Assembly (NCBI GenBank): GCA_945872435.1
Contig: CAMBYP010000009.1
Location: 1 to 32,066 of the forward strand
DNA: 32,066 bases
DNA from: an uncultured Mycoplasmatota bacterium
Lineage (GTDB): Bacteria; Bacillota_I; Bacilli_A; RF39; UBA660
Direction of reading: 5' to 3'
Shown: in pieces, positions 18,853 through 27,321 of the stretch
Numbering within the stretch: position 1 is the stretch's first letter
How the letters are laid out: each line of letters starts with the position of its first letter
The notes under the pieces: model-generated
Seen by the model: the letters and a program-made list of their open reading frames with translations, nothing else
Database searches by the model: none
What the model was told of the DNA's origin: nothing
Position numbers and translations under genes: made by a program

Positions 18853-19923
18853 ATGAACTATCGAAAGACATATGTAAAAATTAATTTGCAACATATTGAG
18901 AATAATGTGAAGTTGTTGATTCAAAAAAATGCAGGTTATCAATATTATTTTGGTGTTGTGAAAGCAGATTGTTATGGCCACTATGGTCCTAAGCCAATCC
19001 AGGCAATGATTGATGGGGGATGTAATTATTTAGCGGTTTCATCACTTGATGAAGCAATTGCGGTACGAAAATTCTTTGAAGAGATACCTATTTTGTGTTT
19101 GGAACCAATTGCAGTAGAAAATTTAAAAGTTGCCAGTCAATATCATATTACAATTACTGTTGGTAGTATGAATTATTTAAAGGAATTAGAAAATGTAGAT
19201 GATTATTTAACAGTTCATATCAAAGTAAATACAGGTATGAATCGTTTAGGATTTTCGCATAGAGAAGAAATTACAAAAGCTTATTATCGATTAATACAGA
19301 AGAAAAATATAAAATTAGAAGGAATATATACTCATATTTATGATGCAAGTGATGAAGAAAGAACAAACAGACAATTTGAATTGTTTCAAAAATTTACTGC
19401 TTCTATTCCTTTAAAAAATATTCCAATTGTGCATTTAACTGCCAGTGATGCTACTACATTATATCCTAAGTTATCTTTTGCAAATGGATGTCGTTTCGGT
19501 ATTAGTATGTATGGTTTTACTCTAGATCAACATTTAAAGTTACAATCAACATTTCAAGTAGTCAGTGAAGTGATTCAAATTCAAACTTTACAAAAGGGTG
19601 ATTGTGTAGGTTATGATGGAATATATCAGGCGACTACAAATGGTGAAAGAATTGCTGTTGTATCAATCGGATATGCAGATGGTATTGTAAGATCTAATAC
19701 CGGAAGATATGTTTATATTCATAATAAAAAATACCCAATTGTAGGAAATATTTGTATGGATATGTTATTTGTTAAAGTTGATGAATCTGTTGTTGAACAT
19801 GATGAAGTGATTGTTATAAAAGATGTAGAACATATTTATGAAATTGCTAAATTTTTAAATACAATTTGTCACGAAGTTATGTGTAATATAAGTAAAAGAG
19901 TTCCACGTTTGTATAAGGAGTAG
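18853..19923 (+). CDS. alr: Alanine racemase
   Basis: VVKADCYGHYG PLP-lysine motif; GIYTHIYDASD; VSIGYADGIVRSNTGRYVYIHNKKYPIVGNICMDMLFV. Confidence 0.96.
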   Translation: MNYRKTYVKINLQHIENNVKLLIQKNAGYQYYFGVVKADCYGHYGPKPIQAMIDGGCNYLAVSSLDEAIAVRKFFEEIPILCLEPIAVENLKVASQYHITITVGSMNYLKELENVDDYLTVHIKVNTGMNRLGFSHREEITKAYYRLIQKKNIKLEGIYTHIYDASDEERTNRQFELFQKFTASIPLKNIPIVHLTASDATTLYPKLSFANGCRFGISMYGFTLDQHLKLQSTFQVVSEVIQIQTLQKGDCVGYDGIYQATTNGERIAVVSIGYADGIVRSNTGRYVYIHNKKYPIVGNICMDMLFVKVDESVVEHDEVIVIKDVEHIYEIAKFLNTICHEVMCNISKRVPRLYKE

Positions 19924-19928
19924 TAAGT

Positions 19929-20504
19929 ATGAAGATAAAAGAACAATGGAAAATATTTAGTGAGTTTATGGAACAATCTGAAGGATATTATAATAAAAGC
20001 TATATTGCACCAGTATTGATTCCAGAACGAGGTTTTATCATATTTGATGGTCAAGAAAAGCCTAACTTTTTTACAGAAGAGTATCATTGTGATAATGTTA
20101 GAAAAGAAATAAAAAAAGTATATCCAGAAGAATTTAGTGATATAGAGAAAAAATGTGGGAATGATATAAATCAATATGGGTATTATTTAATGAGTAAGAA
20201 TGCAGTCATGTTTTTAAACCATTCTTTTGTTTCATTAAATGAATATCAACAATCACCATCATTGATTTTTCAATCTAAAGGTATTTTGTATATTCCTGGT
20301 TCCATTTCTAATTTAACAGCTTCTCAAGCAAATTGGTTAGTGAAATTTTTATATGATTTTGAGCGTATGGATCAATTATATATTGAATTAGCATATATTG
20401 ATCAAAAAAAGGGAAAATGGATTTATGAAGATATTTCTTTAAATTACTTACGTGAACAATTAAATGATCATTTGTATCATCATATGAGTCAAGTAAAAAA
20501 ATAA
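19929..20504 (+). CDS. Hypothetical protein, 191 aa
   Basis: Complete ORF directly after alr; no family recognised. Confidence 0.65.
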   Translation: MKIKEQWKIFSEFMEQSEGYYNKSYIAPVLIPERGFIIFDGQEKPNFFTEEYHCDNVRKEIKKVYPEEFSDIEKKCGNDINQYGYYLMSKNAVMFLNHSFVSLNEYQQSPSLIFQSKGILYIPGSISNLTASQANWLVKFLYDFERMDQLYIELAYIDQKKGKWIYEDISLNYLREQLNDHLYHHMSQVKK

Positions 20505-20529
20505 AAATGTACTGAAATAGTACGTTTTT
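20503..20529 (+). terminator. Intrinsic terminator
   Basis: AAAAATGTACT-gaaat-AGTACGTTTTT. Confidence 0.7.
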
Positions 20530-20548
20530 TATTTGAAAAACATAATTA

Positions 20549-20634
20549 TGGTGCAAAAGATGGGACTTGAACCCACACAGATGAAATCTACAAGCGCCTG
20601 AAGCTTGCGCGTCTACCAATTCCGCCACTTTTGC
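20549..20634 (-). tRNA. tRNA-Leu (CAG)
   Basis: Acceptor GCAAAAG/CTTTTGC, stem CAAGC/GCTTG with loop TTCAGGC, long variable arm, CCA encoded. Confidence 0.95.
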
Positions 20635-20678
20635 AAATATATAAAAAACCACACATGAAAGTGTGATATTTTTTTTAA

Positions 20679-20754
20679 TGGTGCCGACTGAAGGACTTGA
20701 ACCTACGACCTACGCGTTACGAGTGCGTTGCTCTACCAACTGAGCTAAGTCGGC
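20679..20754 (-). tRNA. tRNA-Thr (CGT)
   Basis: GCCGACT/AGTCGGC acceptor, TTAGCTCAGTTGGTAGAGC D-arm, loop CTCGTAA, GGTTCAAGTCC, CCA. Confidence 0.95.
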
Positions 20755-20877
20755 AACTCTTACATGTTTCATTATATCAAACAAAGAATGAAAAAACAAG
20801 AGTTTTAAATTAGAAATGAAATAAAAATTATTTAGTTCTTTTTTAATTTATGATAAACTAGTACTAGTGGTGATATT

Positions 20878-22161
20878 ATGCAGAAAAAATCTTTGATGCC
20901 AGCTGATACTTATATTGTGACTTCTAAAACAATTTTAGCGAATGAAGATCATAAAATTTTGACTAGTTTATATCAACCAATCGTTGGTGCTATGTCTATT
21001 AGTCTATATTTTAGTTTATGGTCTTATTTAGATGGTAGTGAATGTCTTTCATTAGAATGGACCCATCATCAATTGATGGCTAATATGGGAACGAAATTAA
21101 CTGATATAGAAATGGCACGTAATAAATTGGAAGCAATTGGACTTTTAAAAACATATTTTAAAGAAGGGCCGATGAATCATTATATTTATCAATTGTATGC
21201 ACCACTTTCTAGTGCTGAATTTTTTCATAATCCTATTTTAAACACTACTTTACAGAATAATGTTGGGAAAAAAGAATATGAAAAACTATTAGAACGTTAT
21301 CAGTGTCCAAAATTGCCACTGCATGAATTTCAAGATATTACATGTAAATTTAGTGATGTTTTTGAAAGTATTTCTGCTTATCAAGTAAACGAAGATAATA
21401 ATTTAAAACAAAGAGTAAAAAGAGGAATTGAATTAACTTCAAAAATTGATTTAGAACATGTATTGTCTATGGTTCCAGAGGATTACTTACAACAATCTAG
21501 TATCACGCGTGATATGAAAGATTATATTTATAAATTATCTTTTATTTATGATTTTGATGATGAATCGTTACTTCGTATTTTAATGAATTCTATCAATGAA
21601 AAGAAAATGATTGATAAAGAGTTATTAAAAAATCAGGCGAGAAATTTTTATCGTTTTGAAAATCAAGGAAAAATGCCTACATTAGTTTATAAAAGTGAGC
21701 CAGAATTAAAAAGAATTAGTAATCATGCACCGATGACGAAAAAAGCAAAATTAATTTACCAATTTGAAACAACAACACCACATGATTTTTTGGCATTAAA
21801 ATATGGTGGAGTAGAACCAACGAAACAAGATTTGATGATTTTAGAGTATTTATTAGTAGAGTTGAAATTGAATCCTGGGGTTGTGAACGTTTTAATTGAC
21901 TATGTTTTAAAGATTAATCATAATAAATTAACAAGAGCATTTATTGAAACAATTGCTGGACAGTGGTGTCGTGAAAAAATTGAAACGGTAGAAGATGCAA
22001 TGAATCAATGTATTAATGAAAAAAAGAGAAAAGAAGCAACTCCAAAGATTATAAAGCAGTCTGTAAAAAAACCAAAATGGTTTGATGAAAACCCTAAAAT
22101 AGAACTTGCTACTCCAGAAGAAATGAAGGAAATGGATGAATTTTTAAAGCAATTTGAATAG
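20878..22161 (+). CDS. dnaB: Replication initiation and membrane attachment protein DnaB
   Basis: Bacillus-type DnaB features (ILTSLYQPIVGAMSISLYFSLWSYL; C-terminal DnaD-like domain) and adjacency to dnaI. Confidence 0.9.
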   Translation: MQKKSLMPADTYIVTSKTILANEDHKILTSLYQPIVGAMSISLYFSLWSYLDGSECLSLEWTHHQLMANMGTKLTDIEMARNKLEAIGLLKTYFKEGPMNHYIYQLYAPLSSAEFFHNPILNTTLQNNVGKKEYEKLLERYQCPKLPLHEFQDITCKFSDVFESISAYQVNEDNNLKQRVKRGIELTSKIDLEHVLSMVPEDYLQQSSITRDMKDYIYKLSFIYDFDDESLLRILMNSINEKKMIDKELLKNQARNFYRFENQGKMPTLVYKSEPELKRISNHAPMTKKAKLIYQFETTTPHDFLALKYGGVEPTKQDLMILEYLLVELKLNPGVVNVLIDYVLKINHNKLTRAFIETIAGQWCREKIETVEDAMNQCINEKKRKEATPKIIKQSVKKPKWFDENPKIELATPEEMKEMDEFLKQFE

Positions 22162-23089
22162 AGGTGAAGACATGAAAACAATGAAAGAATCAATAAAAAT
22201 AAGCCCATTAAAAAATTTAAATGAAGTTCTTGACAAAGAATATAATGAGGCTTTAAAAAATCCTGTTTTTGAAGAAATTGTTACAAAGTTAAAAATAGAT
22301 CATGATATTTTAAAGAGTTATACTTCTTCTTTATTAGATAGTGCTGAAGAGTATGAACATTGTAAAAATTGTAAGAATTTATTAGGATGTAAAAATAAGA
22401 TTACGGGTCATTGTTATTTGCCAATGAAAAATGGAAATGGTTTAGAGTTTGGTTATAAGGCTTGTAAAAAATATCAAAAAAAACAAGAAGAACAAAAATA
22501 TTTAGAAAATATGCATTTATTTCATGTCAGTGATGAATTATTACATGCTTCTATGAAAGATATTTATAAAGAAGATCGTAAACGTTTTCCTATTTTTAAA
22601 TGGGAACAACAATTTTTAAAAAAATTCGAGAAGGATATTCATCAAAAAGGGCTTTTTTTACATGGATCCTTTGGAAGTGGAAAGAGTTATATATTAGCTG
22701 CTTTATTTCATGAATTAGCGAAAAAAGGAAATCAATGTGCAATTTTGTTTTGGCCTGAATTTTTAAATCATAATAAAGGGTTGTACCCATCTGAGTTTCA
22801 ACTTGTATTAGAAAAAATGAAAAAAGTTCCGCTTTTATTGATTGATGATATTGGTGCTGAAAATACAACGGCATGGAGTAGGGATGATGTGTTGATGCCT
22901 CTTTTACAATATCGTATGGATCATAAATTAGCGACATTTTTTACATCAAACTTAAATTACGAAGAATTGGAAGAACATTTTAGTATTTCCAAAAATAAAG
23001 TGGATATTGTAAAAGCACGACGTATTATGGAACGTATTCGATATTTAACTGATGAAATTGAATTAGTTAGTGATAATTTAAGAAATTAA
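22154..23089 (+). CDS. dnaI: Primosomal protein / helicase loader DnaI
   Basis: N-terminal Cys-rich CKNCKNLLGC, AAA+ Walker A HGSFGSGKSYILAAL, LLIDDIGAE Walker B. Confidence 0.94.
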   Translation: MNRGEDMKTMKESIKISPLKNLNEVLDKEYNEALKNPVFEEIVTKLKIDHDILKSYTSSLLDSAEEYEHCKNCKNLLGCKNKITGHCYLPMKNGNGLEFGYKACKKYQKKQEEQKYLENMHLFHVSDELLHASMKDIYKEDRKRFPIFKWEQQFLKKFEKDIHQKGLFLHGSFGSGKSYILAALFHELAKKGNQCAILFWPEFLNHNKGLYPSEFQLVLEKMKKVPLLLIDDIGAENTTAWSRDDVLMPLLQYRMDHKLATFFTSNLNYEELEEHFSISKNKVDIVKARRIMERIRYLTDEIELVSDNLRN

Positions 23090-23106
23090 ATCATATATTA
23101 TACAAA

Positions 23107-23135
23107 TTGACAAATGAATGTGCTTATGTTAGAAT
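23107..23135 (+). promoter_or_regulatory. Sigma-A promoter for the large non-coding RNA
   Basis: TTGACA (23107-23112), 17-nt spacer, TAGAAT (23130-23135). Confidence 0.8.
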
Positions 23136-23141
23136 GCTATC

Positions 23142-23762
23142 TAGAAATGGCGCATTATTCTAGTCAATTTCTTTTATTAGGAAGACGGGGCTAAAAATCC
23201 GTTAAAGAGCACATCTGTGAAACATTTGGTGCTTGCTTCATACGCCCAGTTTGGGGTGAGTGCTGGATGGATGAAATATTGGGCGATCGTAATGGCATAC
23301 GACCTCGACCCAATATTTCGTGGAGACCTATACTTGTTATTAGCCTATACATGTTTTCATTGACGGACTAGTAACGACTTAGGATAAAACCTACTTTGCG
23401 GGGCAACTTGTGAGTAGTGTAGCTTGTCTTGCGTGATATTTGGGGATAAAAGATCTACATAAAGTGACAATGGCCAACGTTATTTTATGATTGCTTTTTG
23501 AAACAAGTGTTGCAAAAAAGAATTAGTAATAAAAGAATTGTTGAGGAAATCTCCTAGAGTGTTTTGTTAACATAGGATTGCAGTGTACACTCAGTGGTAA
23601 TCAAGTCATATACTAGGTGACAGTATATCAAAAACTTTAAAGGGGAACCGCTATTTGGTAACGAATAGTAGTTTTTGGGGAAATCCTACTTGACCTAAGG
23701 TGCAAAGTTTACTATGTTAATAGCCATTTAAAAGTAAAAATGAGGGGCGGTTGCTCCTTTTA
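23142..23762 (+). ncRNA. ole: Candidate OLE (ornate large extremophilic) RNA
   Basis: ~620 nt non-coding, less AT-rich than the surrounding sequence, strong promoter, multiple helices (11-bp stem 23273-23283/23309-23319), 3' hairpin, immediately followed by an OapA-like membrane protein; size matches OLE (~610 nt). Confidence 0.85.
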
Positions 23763-23766
23763 TTTA
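23743..23766 (+). terminator. 3' hairpin of the large ncRNA (terminator-like)
   Basis: GGGGC-ggtt-GCTCC followed by TTTTATTT. Confidence 0.6.
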
Positions 23767-23779
23767 TAGAAAGGAAATT

Positions 23780-24391
23780 ATGAAACGATATAGTAAGGTG
23801 AAAGATGAAATTGCTTCATTAAAGCGTGAAGATCAAAAAAGAGCAAATAAATTAAAAGAAAAACAAAGAAAAAATAAAAAATGGATTATACAAATTTTTA
23901 TTATGGCTTTTTTTATTTCTGTAATGTTTTCATTTGTTTCTGAAACATTTATTCCAAAACTTTCACTTGTATTTGGAATTTTGTTAATTGTTGTTTTTAT
24001 TGCATTAGGAATTGTTTTTGATATGATTGGTGTAGCTGTGACAGCAAGTGATGAAAAACCTTTTCATTCTATGAGTGCTAGAAAAGTAAGAGGTGCAAAA
24101 GTAGCTGTTCTTTTGAAAAAAAATGCAGATAAAGTTGGTAGTTTTTGTAATGATGTGATTGGAGATATTTGTGGTGTAGTATCTGGTAGTGCAGGAGCTA
24201 TTATTGCGAGCTCGATTGCAAATCAAACTTCTTTATCACCATTTCTTCTTTCTTTAATTGTGACTGGTTTGATTGCTGCTTTTACAATAGGAGGAAAAGC
24301 GATTGGAAAATCAGTAGCAATTAATCAATGTAATATGATTTTATATGAAGTCGCTAAAGTAATATCTTATTTTTATCATCCTAAAAAATAA
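23780..24391 (+). CDS. oapA: OLE-associated membrane protein OapA (DUF21/CNNM-like pattern)
   Basis: 203 aa, Lys-rich N-terminus, 3-4 TM helices, GVAVTASDEKPFHSMSARKVRGAKVAVLLKKNADKVGSFCNDVIGDICG including DxxxD motif DVIGD; directly downstream of the candidate OLE RNA. Confidence 0.85.
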   Translation: MKRYSKVKDEIASLKREDQKRANKLKEKQRKNKKWIIQIFIMAFFISVMFSFVSETFIPKLSLVFGILLIVVFIALGIVFDMIGVAVTASDEKPFHSMSARKVRGAKVAVLLKKNADKVGSFCNDVIGDICGVVSGSAGAIIASSIANQTSLSPFLLSLIVTGLIAAFTIGGKAIGKSVAINQCNMILYEVAKVISYFYHPKK

Positions 24392-24451
24392 GAATTACTT
24401 TTTTTCTTGTATTTCTAACTATAGTTCGATATAATGATTGCGGTGAAGTTT

Positions 24452-25162
24452 ATGCAGAGATATTTTGCTTTAAAAAAAGAAAAAAATTATTTTATTCTTC
24501 CAAATGATGATTATCATCATATTTTAAGAGTCATGAGAGGAAAAGAAAATGAGCATATTGAAGTAGTGTATGAAAATTGTGTATATTTATGTGCTTTAAA
24601 AAATGTAGAACAGTCTTTAACAATTGAAATTGATTCTTTATTAGAAAAAGGTGTAAAAGAACGTGAAATGATATTTTGTATTCCATATTTAAAAGAAACC
24701 AAAATGGATTTTATTCTTCAAAAGGGTACTGAAATGGGAGCAAGCATGTTTATTTTATATCCTGCAACATTTAGTATGGTAAAAATAGATGATAAAAAAT
24801 TACCTAAGAAATTAGAACGATGGAATCGAATTTTAAAAGAGGCAAGTGAACAGTCAAAACGAACTAATATTCCTCAAATTCAAACAATTTCTCATTTACG
24901 TGATTTAAAAAATATGACAGGTGTTAAGTTTTTGTGTAGTACACGTGAAAAAGAAAAAACTATTAAAAAATTTTTGCAATCACAATCTAATTGTGATAAA
25001 CTGATAGTAGTAATTGGTCCTGAAGGAGGACTATCTGAAGCAGAGGAAAAACAATTAAATGAAATTGGTTTTGAAAGTATTACTTTAGGAAATCGCATTT
25101 TACGAGTAGAAAGTGTACCACTTTTCGTTTTAAGTTGTTTAAATTATGAATTTATGGAGTGA
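24452..25162 (+). CDS. rsmE: 16S rRNA (uracil1498-N3)-methyltransferase RsmE
   Basis: DDYHHILRVMRGKENEHIEV; QKGTEMGAS; VVIGPEGGLSEAEEKQL; LGNRILRVES. Confidence 0.95.
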   Translation: MQRYFALKKEKNYFILPNDDYHHILRVMRGKENEHIEVVYENCVYLCALKNVEQSLTIEIDSLLEKGVKEREMIFCIPYLKETKMDFILQKGTEMGASMFILYPATFSMVKIDDKKLPKKLERWNRILKEASEQSKRTNIPQIQTISHLRDLKNMTGVKFLCSTREKEKTIKKFLQSQSNCDKLIVVIGPEGGLSEAEEKQLNEIGFESITLGNRILRVESVPLFVLSCLNYEFME

Positions 25163-25983
25163 TTAGTATGAATATAATAAATTCTTTTGTTCATAGTGAA
25201 TTATTTTTTTATGTTCTGATTATTTTATTTGTTGTTGTTTTAGCAATCTTTGGAGTCGTTGTATATATTGAATGCCGAAAGTTAAAAATTAGCGAAGCAC
25301 AACAGGATATTGAAAGATTAAAGAAAAAAGAAAATGCACCAATAGAAATGGAAAGCCCAAAAAAAGAAGAACCAATAGAACCAAATGTGCAACAACAAAT
25401 CGATTCTCAAATAGAAGATGATGAAATTGAAATATTAGAAGAAAAATCAAAAGAACAAGAAGAAAATTTAGAAAATACATCTTCCTTAGAAATTGAAAGA
25501 TTACTTGCTCGTATGCAAGAAGATTTGGAGGAAGAAAAAGAAAAGACACCAGAATGTTTTGAAAAGGAACAAGAAGAACAAGCAATTATTAGTTATGAAG
25601 AATTGGTTCGTGCAGCTCGAAATCAAGAAAATATGGATGTTGATAGTCAAACTCCGATTAGTAATAAAGAATTAGAAAAACAAATGGAAAAAATGAAGAA
25701 AAAAGAACAAGAAGAATTTACTAAAAAGGAAGGATTTCATACAAGTCAATTTATATCTCCAGTATATGGAATTCAAAAAGAAAAGAAAGCAATGCCTAAT
25801 TTAAAGCAGGAATTAACTCAGTTTCAAAAAGAATTTCAGTTAGATATAAATTCTGCAAATCATGAAAATATGCAAGATTTTTCTATGTTAGAAGAAATTA
25901 CACAAGAAAATGAAGATAATGATGTAAATAAAAATGTTGAATTTTTAGATTCTTTGAAAGAATTTAGAAAAAATTTAGAGTAG
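25159..25983 (+). CDS. Hypothetical membrane-anchored acidic/coiled-coil protein
   Basis: N-terminal TM LFFYVLIILFVVVLAIFGVVVYI followed by long Glu/Lys-rich region. Confidence 0.75.
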   Translation: MISMNIINSFVHSELFFYVLIILFVVVLAIFGVVVYIECRKLKISEAQQDIERLKKKENAPIEMESPKKEEPIEPNVQQQIDSQIEDDEIEILEEKSKEQEENLENTSSLEIERLLARMQEDLEEEKEKTPECFEKEQEEQAIISYEELVRAARNQENMDVDSQTPISNKELEKQMEKMKKKEQEEFTKKEGFHTSQFISPVYGIQKEKKAMPNLKQELTQFQKEFQLDINSANHENMQDFSMLEEITQENEDNDVNKNVEFLDSLKEFRKNLE

Positions 25984-26001
25984 GTCATTAGACCTATTTT
26001 T
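25981..26001 (+). terminator. Terminator-like hairpin upstream of mtaB
   Basis: TAGGTC-atta-GACCTA followed by TTTT. Confidence 0.6.
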
Positions 26002-26015
26002 AGTAGGGAGGTATT

Positions 26016-27296
26016 ATGTTAGTTTCAATATATACATTAGGATGTAAGGTAAATACATATGAGTCGAATGTTATTTTAGAACAATTTAAAAAAGCCGGAT
26101 ATGAGCAAACAACTTTAAATGCTGATGTAGCAGTTATTAATACTTGTACAGTTACAAATACGGCAAGTAAAAAATCAATCAAAATGATTCATCAAGCTAT
26201 TCGTAAAAATCCAAATGCAGTGATTGTTGTATGTGGGTGTATGAGTCAAGTTGCCAAAGAGGAAGTGCAAAATATAGACGGAGTTCATATTGTGATTGGA
26301 AATTATGGAAAAAGCATGATCCCTAAATTAGTTGCAGAATATTTAAAAGAGCATAAACCAATTATTGATATAAGATCATTAGAACAAAAAGAGTTTGAAT
26401 GTATGAGACTTGAAAATTTTAATAGAACAAGAGCATTTATTAAAATACAAGATGGTTGTGAAAATTTTTGCAGCTATTGTATTATTCCATATGCAAGGGG
26501 ACATGTAAGAAGTAAGAAGAAATCTGAAATTTTAGAAGAGGCAAAAAATTTGATTGCAAATGGTCATCATGAAATTGTTTTAACAGGAATTCATACAGGA
26601 CATTATGGTAGTGATTTAAAGAATGAAAACTTTGCTTCTTTACTACGTGATTTACTTACTTTGAAAGGATTAGAACGTCTTCGTATTTCTTCTATTGAAA
26701 TGAATGAAATTACAGATGAAGTCATTGAACTTATGAAAAATCATTCTATTTTAGTAGATCATATGCATATTCCTTTACAAAGTGGTTGTGATAAAATATT
26801 AAAATTGATGAATCGAAAATATGACTTAAAAGAATTTGAACAAAAACTAAATGATATCCGTGCTGTTAGACCAAAAATTTCTATTACTACAGATGTTATT
26901 GTAGGTTTTCCAAATGAGACAGAAAGCGATTTTCAAGAAACAATTCGTACTGTTAAAAAATTTAAATTTTCTAAGATTCATGTTTTTCCATATTCAAGAC
27001 GTAAGGGAACTGTAGCTGATTCTATGGATGATCAAGTTGATGAAAGAATTAAAAAAGAAAGAACAAAAAAATTAATTGCTATTTCAGAACAATTAGAACA
27101 CGATTATTGGAAATTATTTTTAAATCGTACCGTGGAAGTAATTCCAGAAGTATATAAAAATGAAAATTTAATTGGTCATACAGGAAATTATTTATTAGTT
27201 AAAATTCCAACTCAGGATGATAAATTATTACATCAAACCGTTATGGTAAAATTAATTGATATGGAAGGCATTTACATGATTGGAAAATTAGTTTAA
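26016..27296 (+). CDS. mtaB: tRNA (N6-L-threonylcarbamoyladenosine(37)-C2)-methylthiotransferase MtaB
   Basis: TLGCKVNTYES; INTCTVTNTASKKS; radical SAM CxxxCxxC: GCENFCSYCIIPYARG; neighbour rsmE as in Bacillus. Confidence 0.95.
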   Translation: MLVSIYTLGCKVNTYESNVILEQFKKAGYEQTTLNADVAVINTCTVTNTASKKSIKMIHQAIRKNPNAVIVVCGCMSQVAKEEVQNIDGVHIVIGNYGKSMIPKLVAEYLKEHKPIIDIRSLEQKEFECMRLENFNRTRAFIKIQDGCENFCSYCIIPYARGHVRSKKKSEILEEAKNLIANGHHEIVLTGIHTGHYGSDLKNENFASLLRDLLTLKGLERLRISSIEMNEITDEVIELMKNHSILVDHMHIPLQSGCDKILKLMNRKYDLKEFEQKLNDIRAVRPKISITTDVIVGFPNETESDFQETIRTVKKFKFSKIHVFPYSRRKGTVADSMDDQVDERIKKERTKKLIAISEQLEHDYWKLFLNRTVEVIPEVYKNENLIGHTGNYLLVKIPTQDDKLLHQTVMVKLIDMEGIYMIGKLV

Positions 27297-27321
27297 AATG
27301 AAAGAGAAAAGGGGCTTATAT

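Noticed and set aside
20308-20652. Minus-strand ORF containing AKVAELVDAQASGACRFHLCGFKSH
   Set aside because: Translation of the tRNA-Leu(CAG) gene extended antisense into the preceding CDS; not a real protein.
23142-23762. Identity as RNase P RNA or tmRNA
   Set aside because: Lacks the typical tmRNA 5' end and tag ORF and the recognisable RNase P core; genomic context with an OapA-like gene fits OLE better.
25289-25585. Leu/Phe-rich minus-strand ORF
   Set aside because: Complement of a Glu/Lys-rich coding region, which naturally gives a Leu/Phe-rich antisense frame.
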